Part shown: positions 39,361-47,845 of the stretch, piece by piece
How the letters are laid out: the number at the start of each line of letters is the position of its first letter
Position numbering within the stretch: the stretch's first letter is position 1
Origin: Pontibacillus yanchengensis
Lineage (GTDB): Bacteria > Bacillota > Bacilli > Bacillales > BH030062
DNA: 64,000 nucleotides
Direction: 5' to 3'
NCBI RefSeq assembly: GCF_009856295.1
Contig: NZ_WMEU01000002.1
Coordinates: 248,001-312,000, forward strand
Made by a program: the position numbers and the translations under genes
The notes under the pieces: generated by a model
Seen by the model: only the letters and a program-made list of their open reading frames with translations
Told to the model about the DNA's origin: nothing
The model's database searches: none

Positions 39361-39473
39361 CATAATCATTTTTCAACATTATGATAGTAATCAATTCAAT
39401 TGTTATCATGGTATCAGGTATCCGTAGAAACGTTGATTATCAAAAATTTTAATAACTTGCTTATAAACCATAA

Positions 39474-39726
39474 CCAGTGAGGGAAAAAGTAGTTATAGCA
39501 TGCATGGAAAGAGAGAAAGTGCCTTAGGCTGAAAGCACTTTTTACATGTACGCCATAATGAAAGACATTCCTTAGGTTCCTCATCGAAACTTAACAGTAG
39601 TAGGTGTTGGACGTTGCAGGCGTTAACTGTTCAAGTGGAAGCTTGTTGCTTCAATTAGGGTGGCAACGCGGGAAATATCCCGTCCCTATTCGATTGAATT
39701 CGAATATGGGACGGGATATTTTTGTA
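39474..39726 (+). promoter_or_regulatory. T-box riboswitch for hisS-aspS
   Basis: The T-box sequence AGGGTGGCAACGCG at 39657-39670 is followed by a long terminator hairpin (AATATCCCGTCCC with GGGACGGGATATT, 39674-39724). Upstream is the Stem I region with an AGTAGTTA motif and an AAAGTGC/GCACTTT stem. Pairing GCATGCATG with CATGTACGC places CAT (39554-39556), a His codon, in the specifier position. Uncharged tRNA-His should favour read-through into hisS and aspS. Confidence 0.9.
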
Positions 39727-39817
39727 TTTCATGTGGTAACTAGCTATTACATGGTTTTGGTGATATAAGGAAAAACACATACACTACAGATTGTTTTTAT
39801 TTTTAAGGAGGATGTAA

Positions 39818-41098
39818 ATGAGTAACATTAAAGGGCCACGTGGTACGCAAGATATTTTACCCGGCGAAGTAGAGAAGTGGCAATATGTCGAATCCGTTCT
39901 ATCAGATATTTGTCATCGGTATCATTACAAGGAAGTACGTACACCAGTATTTGAACATACAGAGCTTTTCCAACGTGGTGTAGGTGATTCAACAGATATT
40001 GTCCAAAAAGAAATGTACACATTTGAAGATCGTGGAGGAAGAAGCATCACATTACGTCCTGAGGGGACAGCCTCTGTAGTGCGTTCATTTGTACAACATA
40101 AGGTTTATGGTTCTCCAAATCAGCCGACTAAATTATTTTACTTTGGCCCCATGTTTCGTTATGAGCGCCCACAGCAAGGACGGATGCGTCAATTTGTTCA
40201 ATTTGGTATTGAAGCACTAGGTAGCGATGATCCAGCTGTTGATGCAGAAGTAATTGCTTTAGCTATGAACGCTTATCAGGAATTAGGGTTAACATCATTA
40301 AAGCTAGTTTTAAATAGTTTAGGTGATCTTGAAAGTCGTAAAAATCATCGTGAAGCATTAATAGCACACTTTAAACCACATAAAGATGAACTATGTGAAG
40401 ATTGCCAGATGAGATTGGAAACGAATCCAATGCGCGTTCTTGATTGTAAAAAAGATCGAGAACACCCTGCTATGGAGACAGCCCCGTCCATTTTGGATTA
40501 TTTAAATAAAGAGTCACGTGAGTATTTTGAAACAGTAAAGTCTGTGTTGGATAAGATGGGGATCTCATATGTAATTGATCCAAATCTTGTACGTGGTCTT
40601 GACTATTACAATCATACAGCTTTTGAAATTATGAGTGAGGCAGAAGGTTTTGGTGCTATTACTACTCTAAGTGGTGGAGGGCGTTACAATGGACTTGTTG
40701 AAGAAGTCGGGGGTCCAGAAACAGCTGGAATTGGTTTTGCCCTAAGTATCGAACGTCTACTCATGGCTTTGGACGCTGAAGGTATTGAACTTCCTATTGA
40801 TGAACAGCTTGATTGCTATGTCGTAACCGTTGGGCAAGAAGCTAAAAAAGAAGCTGCAGCTATTGTTTATCAGCTACGTCAAGCTGGTATCCAAGTAGAT
40901 AAGGATTATGCAGATAAGAAGATGAAAGCGCAATTTAAAGCTGCTGACCGATTAAGAGCGAAATATGTTCTTGTCTTGGGTGAAGATGAGTTAGCAAACG
41001 GTCAAATAAATGTGAGGAACATGGACACAGGAGATCAACAAACCATCCAACTAGAAGAAATTGTAGAGCATATGAAAAAGGAATTTAAGGAGGATTAA
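39818..41098 (+). CDS. hisS: Histidine--tRNA ligase
   Basis: Class II synthetase of 426 residues. Motif 1 is in the N-terminal region, motif 2 is FYFGPMFRYERPQQGRMRQF, the two histidine-A motifs are LVRGLDYYNHTAFEI and the GGGRYNGL block, motif 3 is GIGFALSIERLL, and an anticodon-binding domain fills about 325-426. The AAGGAGG site precedes the ATG. aspS starts 3 nt after the stop, so both are under the T-box. Confidence 0.98.
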   Translation: MSNIKGPRGTQDILPGEVEKWQYVESVLSDICHRYHYKEVRTPVFEHTELFQRGVGDSTDIVQKEMYTFEDRGGRSITLRPEGTASVVRSFVQHKVYGSPNQPTKLFYFGPMFRYERPQQGRMRQFVQFGIEALGSDDPAVDAEVIALAMNAYQELGLTSLKLVLNSLGDLESRKNHREALIAHFKPHKDELCEDCQMRLETNPMRVLDCKKDREHPAMETAPSILDYLNKESREYFETVKSVLDKMGISYVIDPNLVRGLDYYNHTAFEIMSEAEGFGAITTLSGGGRYNGLVEEVGGPETAGIGFALSIERLLMALDAEGIELPIDEQLDCYVVTVGQEAKKEAAAIVYQLRQAGIQVDKDYADKKMKAQFKAADRLRAKYVLVLGEDELANGQINVRNMDTGDQQTIQLEEIVEHMKKEFKED

Positions 41099-41101
41099 CT
41101 C

Positions 41102-42895
41102 ATGAGTGAACATCGTCAATTATGTGGTTATGTACGGGAAAGTCAAATAGAAGAAAGAATAAAGCTGAAAGGTTGGGTACAAAAACGACGTGATCTTGGT
41201 GGATTAATATTTATTGATTTACGTGATCGTTCCGGAGTTGTTCAGGTAGTATTTAATCCTGAAGTATCTAAAGAAGCTTTAGAAACAGCTGAAAACGTTC
41301 GAACAGAATATGTAGTTGAGATTGACGGAAAGGTCATAGCTCGTGATGAGAATACCGTAAATGAGAATTTAGCTACAGGTGAAATAGAAGTAATGGCAGA
41401 CTCCATCGCTATTTTAAATAAATCAAAAAATCCTCCTTTTATGTTACAGGAAGAGTCAGAGACTTCAGAAGAACTTCGTTTGAAGTATCGATATCTAGAT
41501 TTACGTCGTAGTCCGTTACAAGAAACATTTAAACTTCGTCATCAAGCTACACAAGCCATTCGCTCCTATTTAAATAACGAGGAGTTCCTAGAGATGGAAA
41601 CGCCAATGTTAACGAAAAGTACACCAGAAGGAGCACGAGATTACTTAGTTCCGAGTCGGGTTCATGAAGGTGAATTTTACGCACTTCCTCAATCACCGCA
41701 AATTTTTAAACAGTTGATTATGATGTCTGGCTTCGAACGATATTATCAGTTTGCTCGTTGCTTCCGTGATGAGGACTTGCGTGCTGACCGTCAACCGGAA
41801 TTCACTCAAGTTGACATTGAAACATCCTTTATGTCACAAGCCGAGATTCTAGACATGACAGAGCGAATGATGAAGAAAGTAATGAAAGATGTAAAAGGTA
41901 TTGAGCTTGAAACACCATTTCCTCGTTTGAAATATGACGATGCAATGGAACGCTATGGTTCAGACAAACCTGATACTCGCTTTGGACTAGAGCTTGTAAA
42001 TGTCTCAGAAGTCGTGAAAGAATCTGGTTTTAAAGTATTCCGAAATGCAGTAGAATCCGGTGGAACGGTGAGTGCTATTAATGTAAAAGGAAAAGCAAGT
42101 GAGTTTTCTAGAAAAGACATTGATAAATTAACAGAGTATGTGAAGGTATACGATGCGAAGGGGCTAGCTTGGTTAAAAGAACAAGAAGGTGAATTACAAG
42201 GACCTATCTCTAAATTCATCGAAGGCGAAGAAGCAAGCAATCTCCGCAGTATGCTGAATATTGAAGAAGGTGACTTACTTTTATTCGTTGCAGATAAAAC
42301 CTCAGTCGTCCATGATAGTTTAGGCGCTCTTAGACAGAAGTTAGGTAAAGAACTGGGTTTAATAGATGAAACTCAGTTTAACTTCTTATGGGTAACAGAT
42401 TGGCCACTATTCGAATACGATGAAGACCTTGGGCGCTATTTTGCTGCTCACCATCCATTTACCATGCCTGAACGAGAAGATATTCATAAAATGGAGAATC
42501 AGCCAGGAGAAGCGCGTGCTCAAGCCTATGACTTAGTATTAAATGGCTATGAAATTGGCGGAGGAAGTCTCCGTATTTATGAGAAGGAACTGCAAGATAA
42601 AATGTTCGAGATACTTGGGTTTACAAAAGAGGAAGCACAAGACCAATTTGGCTTCTTACTAGAAGCTCTTGAATATGGTGCTCCGCCACATGGTGGAATT
42701 GCGTTAGGATTTGATCGTTTCGTCATGATTCTAGCTGGACGCACGAACCTTCGTGATACTATATTATTCCCTAAAACAGCTTCAGCTTCTTGCTTACTAA
42801 CAGAAGCACCTGATTCCGTTAGTGATGAACAATTGAATGAACTTCACCTTGAACTGAACGAAAGAGCAAAGAATCGCCAATCAGGACAAGAGTAA
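41102..42895 (+). CDS. aspS: Aspartate--tRNA ligase
   Basis: Class II synthetase of 597 residues with an N-terminal OB anticodon domain (about 1-105; [20 protein letters not shown]), motif 2 [20 protein letters not shown], a bacterial GAD insertion (about 300-410), and motif 3 [16 protein letters not shown]. The preceding gene's end supplies AAGGAGG. It forms a two-gene operon with hisS, as in B. subtilis. Confidence 0.98.
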   Translation: MSEHRQLCGYVRESQIEERIKLKGWVQKRRDLGGLIFIDLRDRSGVVQVVFNPEVSKEALETAENVRTEYVVEIDGKVIARDENTVNENLATGEIEVMADSIAILNKSKNPPFMLQEESETSEELRLKYRYLDLRRSPLQETFKLRHQATQAIRSYLNNEEFLEMETPMLTKSTPEGARDYLVPSRVHEGEFYALPQSPQIFKQLIMMSGFERYYQFARCFRDEDLRADRQPEFTQVDIETSFMSQAEILDMTERMMKKVMKDVKGIELETPFPRLKYDDAMERYGSDKPDTRFGLELVNVSEVVKESGFKVFRNAVESGGTVSAINVKGKASEFSRKDIDKLTEYVKVYDAKGLAWLKEQEGELQGPISKFIEGEEASNLRSMLNIEEGDLLLFVADKTSVVHDSLGALRQKLGKELGLIDETQFNFLWVTDWPLFEYDEDLGRYFAAHHPFTMPEREDIHKMENQPGEARAQAYDLVLNGYEIGGGSLRIYEKELQDKMFEILGFTKEEAQDQFGFLLEALEYGAPPHGGIALGFDRFVMILAGRTNLRDTILFPKTASASCLLTEAPDSVSDEQLNELHLELNERAKNRQSGQE

Positions 42896-42935
42896 TAGGT
42901 AGTCATTCATATTTCGTTTAGCAGGATAATAGTGG

Positions 42936-42964
42936 TTGATGTAAATTGTTAGATATGCTATGAT
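42936..42964 (+). promoter_or_regulatory. Sigma-A promoter for the 6S RNA
   Basis: TTGATG at 42936 and TATGAT at 42959 are separated by exactly 17 bases and lie just before the 6S RNA. Confidence 0.75.
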
Positions 42965-42970
42965 TTTAGT

Positions 42971-43190
42971 ACAAAGTAAATGAGCCAATCCTGATGTGTA
43001 CGTTTTCCGACCAAATCGTTTTGACCGAACATCAATTATACGGGAGCTTGGCGTTTTCGGACAGCGTGCAAGCCTCATGTTCATTGAACGAGAGGACGCA
43101 CAAACTCTGGAACAGAGCACCCACCTGCCTAGTGCGGGTTCAAAACATTGGATTCGACGGCACGATTGGGATTGGCTTAATACATATTTA
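42971..43190 (+). ncRNA. ssrS: 6S RNA (BsrB/SsrS-type)
   Basis: The region between aspS and tcdA has no gene but is bounded by a strong closing stem: GAGCCAATCC at 42982-42991 pairs with GGATTGGCTT at 43169-43178. A good promoter lies upstream and a terminator directly downstream. B. subtilis encodes 6S-2 (bsrB) in exactly this place between aspS and yrvM. 6S RNA binds the housekeeping RNA polymerase by mimicking an open promoter. The exact ends are inferred. Confidence 0.85.
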
Positions 43191-43193
43191 GAT

Positions 43194-43225
43194 CCTTAAG
43201 GGGGAAGCCTTAAGGTTATTTTTTT
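43194..43225 (+). terminator. Rho-independent terminator after the 6S RNA
   Basis: CCTTAAGG at 43194 and CCTTAAGG at 43208 (a self-complementary octamer) form a stem around GGGAAG, followed by TTATTTTTTT. Confidence 0.88.
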
Positions 43226-43339
43226 GTCTTTTTCTACGTGGTTCATACGAACGAACATCGTTATTGGTTTGTGTAATAGGGTTTGAGGTATACTGTGATA
43301 CATAATGACTACAAAGAATTGTGAGTAGGAGTGAGGATA

Positions 43340-44095
43340 TTGCTTCACCAGTTTTCAAGAAATGAATTAGCAATAGGTAAAGAAGGACTGCAATTAATGA
43401 AGGATGCCACAGTTGCTGTATTAGGGATTGGTGGTGTTGGTTCGTTTACTGTCGAAGCACTTGCAAGAAGTGGAGTAGGTCGCATTATTTTAATAGATAA
43501 AGACGACGTAGATATTACAAATATCAATAGACAACTTCACTCATTGCTTTCAACTGTTGGACAATCAAAAGTAGATGTTATGGCGGAACGTGTGCATGAC
43601 ATTAATCCGGAATGTGAAGTCATTCGATTAAAGATGTTCTATACAGAAGAAACATATGAGCGGTTGTTTCAGTATGAGTTGGATTATGTAATTGATGCTA
43701 GTGATACGATTTCTTATAAGATTCACTTAATAAAACAATGCATAGATCGAGATATCTATATCATTTCTAGTATGGGGGCAGCGAATAAAACTGACCCAAC
43801 CCAATTTGAAATCGCTAATATCTTTGATACAAGCTACGATCCGATGGCACGTGTGATTCGAAATAGATTACGTAAGGATGGATACAAACAAGGTGTCCCA
43901 GTAGTTTATTCTAAAGAGAAACCAATTCGAATTCGAGAAGATATTCGCCAAGCCATTACGCCAGACGATCCCAAAACACGTAAATCAGAACAGCCACCTT
44001 CATCAAATGCCTTTGTTCCATCTGTATCAGGGCTTATTATGGCAAGTCATGTAGTAAATACAATTTTAGAACCAATTGATATAGAACGTTATTAG
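43340..44095 (+). CDS. tcdA: tRNA threonylcarbamoyladenosine dehydratase TcdA (YrvM)
   Basis: E1-like enzyme that cyclises t6A37 in tRNA to ct6A using ATP. The 251-residue protein starts LLHQFSRNELAIGKEG and has the ATP-binding GIGGVGSFTVEALARSGVG (about 31-50), the DKDDVDITNINRQ motif, DYVIDASDTISYKI, and the C-terminal PPSSNAFVPSVSGLIMASHV. The start is placed at TTG 43340, 8 bases after AGGAG; a GTG at 43331 overlaps that site. Confidence 0.95.
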   Translation: MLHQFSRNELAIGKEGLQLMKDATVAVLGIGGVGSFTVEALARSGVGRIILIDKDDVDITNINRQLHSLLSTVGQSKVDVMAERVHDINPECEVIRLKMFYTEETYERLFQYELDYVIDASDTISYKIHLIKQCIDRDIYIISSMGAANKTDPTQFEIANIFDTSYDPMARVIRNRLRKDGYKQGVPVVYSKEKPIRIREDIRQAITPDDPKTRKSEQPPSSNAFVPSVSGLIMASHVVNTILEPIDIERY

Positions 44096-44142
44096 AAGTA
44101 GGCTTTGTTAAACTATTTCTATGGTAAAAATAGGTGAGATAC

Positions 44143-44195
44143 GTTATTCAACAATCGAGGCATTATGTTGAAGACTTGAATTCGAGAGAAATTTT
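44143..44195. repeat. Palindromic repeat family P, long copy
   Basis: GTTATTCAACAATCGAGGCA, then TTATGTTGAAGACTTGAATT and CGAGAGAAATTTTT, align with 28431-28482. In the rest of the gap up to 44422 I see no supported gene, only a 16-codon frame after AGAGGAGG (TTG at 44286) that may be a gene remnant. Confidence 0.75.
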
Positions 44196-44422
44196 TGGAA
44201 GTTAATGTTATATTCCTCAGTATTAGTAATGGGTAGACCAAATGATTTATAATGGACGTAAAGGTACTTAGAGGAGGTTCTTCGTTTGGGTGCAGAAGAA
44301 GTTATCAACTTATTATTGAGTTACCTGAATCAGTAACCACAGAAGATATAATGATTAGATGAAGGAAGTTCTTTTACTCATACGAAGTAAAAGAGAAAAT
44401 GGATAAATGAGTGAAATAATAT

Positions 44423-44462
44423 GGGCTCAAACCTAGGACAAAGGTTTTACGCCCTTTTTTTA
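44423..44462 (+). terminator. Terminator-like hairpin in the tcdA downstream gap
   Basis: GGGC...GCCC with an inner AAACCT/AGGTTT stem runs into seven T. Confidence 0.75.
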
Positions 44463-44573
44463 TATTTGCGTTTTAAAGTACATGGATTAGAAAGCTATTT
44501 CTTATTCTTCTTAGTATAATTACAGATACTTTATAAGTAGATATAAACATACAGTACATATGTCAAAGTAAGT

Positions 44574-44609
44574 TATAAAAGAAGCCCCAGCATTATGCTG
44601 AAGCTTCTC
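44574..44609 (-). terminator. Terminator of the exported-protein gene
   Basis: On the minus strand AGAAGCTTCAGC and GCTGGGGCTTCT pair around ATAAT and run into TTTTA, just after the stop at 44614. Confidence 0.85.
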
Positions 44610-44613
44610 TAGT

Positions 44614-45258
44614 TTATTTTTTAAATGTCTCAGGAAACTGTTTGACAACTCCTTCAGAGATCGCATCTGCCATTAAGATTATATGAGTCATTCCATCATC
44701 GATCGCAACAATTCTTTCATCCCATTCTTTTTCTAAGCTTGCAATTAAGTCATCTGTTACCAATTCTAAATGTATATATAGCATTTCTTTTAAATCTTCA
44801 TTTTTTAAATGGGGATTGGCACCACTAAGGAACGCCGCAATATCATCAGCATTTCTATACCAGTCTTTGTTAAGCTTATCTATCATTTTTTCGTTCCCAT
44901 TTTTAGCGGCATCTACGATTTTACCAGCTATAACGATATGTTCTTTTAGCAAATCAGTAAGTTTGTTCCCTGCTTTCTCTCCATACACTGGCTTGATTGC
45001 ATTTCCTATATCCTCCTGATTCCTCAGAAGTCTTGATAGCACTTCTTTTTGATCCTCAGCCCCCGCTGTTGTTGCACTTGTAATATAATTGCTTGTCCAC
45101 AATACATGATCAACCCAAAGTCTTCTAAATTCATTTTTGAACTTTACCTCTGATTGACTGATACATTGTTCCTGTGTTTTAGCATTGACACTAATTGTCC
45201 CTGGTAACGTATTAAGAATAAATACTAAAATTACCGCTATAAACATTAACTTTTTCAT
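44614..45258 (-). CDS. Exported hypothetical protein
   Basis: The 214-residue protein has a signal peptide (MKKLMFIAVILVFILNTLPG, cleavage likely after VNA) and an all-helical body. Recurrent text such as LWVDHVLWTSNYITSATTAG, LLRNQEDIGNAIKPVYGEKA, HLELVTDDLIASL and ADAISEGVVKQFPETFK marks a family common in soil bacteria that databases sometimes mislabel as a glycosyltransferase or kinase; I see no such motif. The ATG at 45258 is 8 bases after AAGGAG. Role unknown. Confidence 0.75.
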   Translation of the reverse strand: MKKLMFIAVILVFILNTLPGTISVNAKTQEQCISQSEVKFKNEFRRLWVDHVLWTSNYITSATTAGAEDQKEVLSRLLRNQEDIGNAIKPVYGEKAGNKLTDLLKEHIVIAGKIVDAAKNGNEKMIDKLNKDWYRNADDIAAFLSGANPHLKNEDLKEMLYIHLELVTDDLIASLEKEWDERIVAIDDGMTHIILMADAISEGVVKQFPETFKK

Positions 45259-45326
45259 CCTATATTCTCCTTCCAAAATAAAAGTTCCTTCATATTATTG
45301 TTTTATTAAATTTTTTCATTCGTTAA

Positions 45327-45353
45327 AGTTATCTCGAATCCAAGTATTCAGCT
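45327..45353. repeat. Palindromic repeat family P copy
   Basis: GTTATCTCGAATCCAAGTAT followed by TCAGC. The rest of the 45259-45540 gap holds no gene. Confidence 0.55.
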
Positions 45354-45540
45354 TTTGCGCGCTTTTCTGGAATAAGGAACGGTCCTTTCATTTGTCTTAA
45401 TCGTACAATAGATCAGGTTGTTAACTGGCTATTTGTGTTAAAATTTGAATTAGATTGTTATGCTAACTAACGCAAAAGAGTTGAAGAAGAAAAAACTAAT
45501 ATTGTAGCAGGAAGAAAAGAGTTTTTAAGGTGGTTGTAGT

Positions 45541-46017
45541 ATGCAATCTAATGCTCTATTTTATATCATTCAAAAGGAAATCGTGTCGGTTGAAGACTAT
45601 ATTAATTGGTCGCACAGTTTATTAGAAAACAATATATCATCACCGTCATTAAACATAATTGCTACTTTTTCATTTGAAGATAATATTTTTGAAGTTGAAG
45701 AGTATTTTAATAAGGCATTAAATGAGCTAGAAATTCAAAAACCTAGCTTTGAAGTAAGTACGAGAGCTTATATAGAGCTTTTAGCAAATAAAATAATAAA
45801 AGTTAATAATTAATCAGAAATGTTTGGTTTAGCTAAGAGGATTTTTCATATTGTTGCAACAAAGTTAGATTACCCGGATGATTTGCTTGAGTGGTATGAA
45901 ATTAGTGAAATGATTGACAGGCTACAATATGATGAGGTTGCTTTGGAATTTAATGAAGAGGATATATTATCCAAGATTAAATATAAGGCAGAATCTTTTC
46001 AGGGGGTAAACGATTAG
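45541..46017 (+). pseudogene. Hypothetical gene interrupted by an in-frame stop
   Basis: ATG at 45541 (after AAGGTGG) opens a 90-residue frame beginning MQSNALFYIIQKEIVSVEDY, ended by TAA at 45811-45813. The very same frame continues after the stop as SEMFGLAKRIFHIVATKLDY to 46017, giving about 158 residues in all. The second part has no ribosome-binding site before its ATG at 45820. The simplest reading is one acidic cytoplasmic protein broken by a nonsense change. Size and composition recall contact-toxin immunity proteins, but I cannot assign a family. Confidence 0.6.
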
Positions 46018-46060
46018 CTTTTGTTCTAACGGATTCTATAGTTGCAGAACCACATTAATG

Positions 46061-46090
46061 AATATCTTGAAATCAAGTCTTCATTTAAAG
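46061..46090. repeat. Palindromic repeat family P copy
   Basis: ATATCTTGAAATCAAGTCTT then CATTTAAAG, immediately followed by a GGCGCGAAT hairpin. The same junction occurs at 46843-46883. Confidence 0.6.
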
Positions 46091-46123
46091 GGCGCGAATC
46101 TGTAATTAGGATTCGCGTCTTTT
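46091..46123 (+). terminator. Terminator-like hairpin after the interrupted gene
   Basis: GGCGCGAATC and GATTCGCGTC pair (one G-T pair), followed by TTTT. Confidence 0.75.
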
Positions 46124-46270
46124 AAACAGATTAAAGTTTCAATAAAGACCACTAATAAATTGGATATTTATATTAAAATATATGGAGATTAAATGTTGGT
46201 GTGCTTCAACAAGGGTTTTGAGATTTATGTTTAAATGGAATAATAGAAAAAGGTTTTGGGGGGAGATGAA

Positions 46271-46799
46271 ATGAAGAACAAATTCATTTTATTTATTGTT
46301 TTAGCGACTATTTCATCCGCTTTGAATGGTTGTACTAATCAGGATTTCACTTCTCCAATGTTATTTTCAAGAGAAAGTGAAAATTGGGCAATTGAAACGG
46401 CTATTCAGCAAGAGAAAACTGGGGACACATATTTCGAAACATACAAAATACAATATTACTTACAAAAAAGATGATGTTGAAAAATATATTCAAAAATGGT
46501 CAGAAGGAGAAGAAGTTACTTTCGACTATGGTATAGAAGGATTAGATATTGAAGAAAATCCTCAAATAAGAATATTTCGTGGTTATGAAGATTATTGGGA
46601 ATTAGGTGTTACTAACAATTCAGTTTCGGAACCATATACCAAAGAAGATGAGTTTGAAGCATTTATAAAATTAGATGGTGGTCAAAAAGAAACGTTTTCC
46701 CTGAGTTTTAATAAAAAAAGAACAGAAGATTTAAAGAACATAGAAGGCAATGTGATAAATAATTCATTGAAAGAACCAATAGGAGAACAGGGGAGATAA
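46271..46799 (+). pseudogene. Frameshifted lipoprotein gene
   Basis: ATG at 46271, preceded by GGGGGGAG, opens a lipoprotein signal peptide (FILFIVLATISSALNGC, lipobox LNGC). The frame ends at 46474 after ETYKIQYYLQKR. The frame one base along carries on with KYNITYKKDDVEKYIQKWSE and continues to 46799. One inserted or deleted base near 46440-46470 would restore a single protein of about 175 residues. Family not recognised. Its C-terminal half (FDYGIEGLDIEENPQIRIFR) is acidic. Confidence 0.65.
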
Positions 46800-46842
46800 T
46801 ATTCTTCAACTATTGAGTGCTATAGATCAACAAATATTAGTA

Positions 46843-46871
46843 GTTGTCTCGAAGTCGAGTCTTCCAGATTA
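46843..46871. repeat. Palindromic repeat family P copy
   Basis: GTTGTCTCGAAGTCGAGTCT then TCCAGATTA, followed by GGGCGCGAAT as at 46061-46100. Confidence 0.6.
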
Positions 46872-46908
46872 GGGCGCGAATATGGAATAGCAACAACAAT
46901 ACAAATAG

Positions 46909-46943
46909 AAAAAAAGACATCCCATGAAGGGTTGTCTTTTTAA
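46909..46943. terminator. Bidirectional terminator between the lipoprotein pseudogene and rsfA-like gene
   Basis: AAAAAGACATCCC and GGGTTGTCTTTTT pair with one mismatch around ATGAA. A and T runs on both sides suit converging genes. Confidence 0.85.
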
Positions 46944-46981
46944 TTGCATATAACAAATCGATGCAGGTTTAAACTAATCTG

Positions 46982-47698
46982 TTATCTTGCAACTTGTTCT
47001 AGATTTCCGTTCTTCTCCATTCGGAATGCTGCTTTGGATTGGTCATCTTCATCGAAGACTACCATTTTGCGAGCACGGTCCATAATATTGATGAGAATTT
47101 TATAATCCTCTTGAACCGTATGGTATTGTTTCTCCATATGGGAAAGTTCTTTTTCTAGTTTTTCATTCTCATTACGTAGTGTTTCATTCTCTTGTTCTAG
47201 TTTCGCTACTTTAGATTGTGATTGATGAGATGCGTGATAGTGAGATTTTAGTTGTTTCATATGTTGAATGACTTGGTCAAAGGTTACAGAAACTGCAGGT
47301 TGCTCTTCTACTTGTGATTGATTAACAGGTTCCTGAACAGCCACTGTTTCATATTTGGTAGGGGCCTCCCATTCAAGGTCCTCCTCATCCTCTTGAGAAA
47401 AAACCATTGCCGGTTGTAGTGATGTTCTTTCAGATTGTTGTTGATTGGCAAGGGCACGTTTCTTTTCTTTACGTTGACGTTTCGCGATTTCAATTGCTTG
47501 AATATATTTTCTACGCACCTCTGCATTCCATCTGAATCCACATGCTGCGGAGGTGCGGTTTAAATGATCTCCAACTTCATCAAAAGCCTTTAATTGCGTG
47601 CTGCCTTCTCTTATGTGTCGAAGTACAGTCTCTGCTAGTAATAAATCATCCTCGTGGGACCAAGCATCTTGTCTTACTTTTACCATAGTATTTTCCAT
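46982..47698 (-). CDS. RsfA-family prespore-type transcription regulator
   Basis: A 238-residue protein with an N-terminal Myb/SANT-like DNA-binding domain (about 8-68; QDAWSHEDDLLLAETVLRHI and LNRTSAACGFRWNAEVRRKY), a Pro/Glu-rich linker, and a C-terminal coiled coil (about 155-205; LEQENETLRNENEKLEKELS). This is the layout of RsfA and YlbO, which modulate sigma-F and sigma-E/K regulons during sporulation. The ATG at 47698 has AAGGAG 8 bases upstream. In B. subtilis rsfA is elsewhere, so orthology to RsfA or YlbO is open. Confidence 0.85.
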   Translation of the reverse strand: MENTMVKVRQDAWSHEDDLLLAETVLRHIREGSTQLKAFDEVGDHLNRTSAACGFRWNAEVRRKYIQAIEIAKRQRKEKKRALANQQQSERTSLQPAMVFSQEDEEDLEWEAPTKYETVAVQEPVNQSQVEEQPAVSVTFDQVIQHMKQLKSHYHASHQSQSKVAKLEQENETLRNENEKLEKELSHMEKQYHTVQEDYKILINIMDRARKMVVFDEDDQSKAAFRMEKNGNLEQVAR

Positions 47699-47845
47699 CT
47701 CCTTTTCTCCTTTTCCTGTTAAATGGATATCTTACCTTTTAAATATTCCCTATTAACCTTTTCATTTTTATAAAACTAGTTTGTTATATTTGGTTCTATT
47801 GTTAACGGAAAGAAGAAAAATATACCTATGGATAAGAGAAAAATA

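Noticed and set aside
39551..39570. Overlapping Asp/His codons (GACAT at 39564) as a dual-specifier T-box for hisS-aspS
   Set aside because: The pairing I can draw for Stem I puts CAT at 39554 in the specifier loop and GACAT in the lower stem, so a dual reading is not supported without a structure model.
42994..43199. Short open frames inside the 6S RNA region
   Set aside because: The stretch is explained by a structured RNA with its own promoter and terminator; no ribosome-binding site is present.
44272..44336. 16-codon frame after AGAGGAGG downstream of tcdA
   Set aside because: Too short, TTG start, no relatives known to me; more likely a remnant or chance site.
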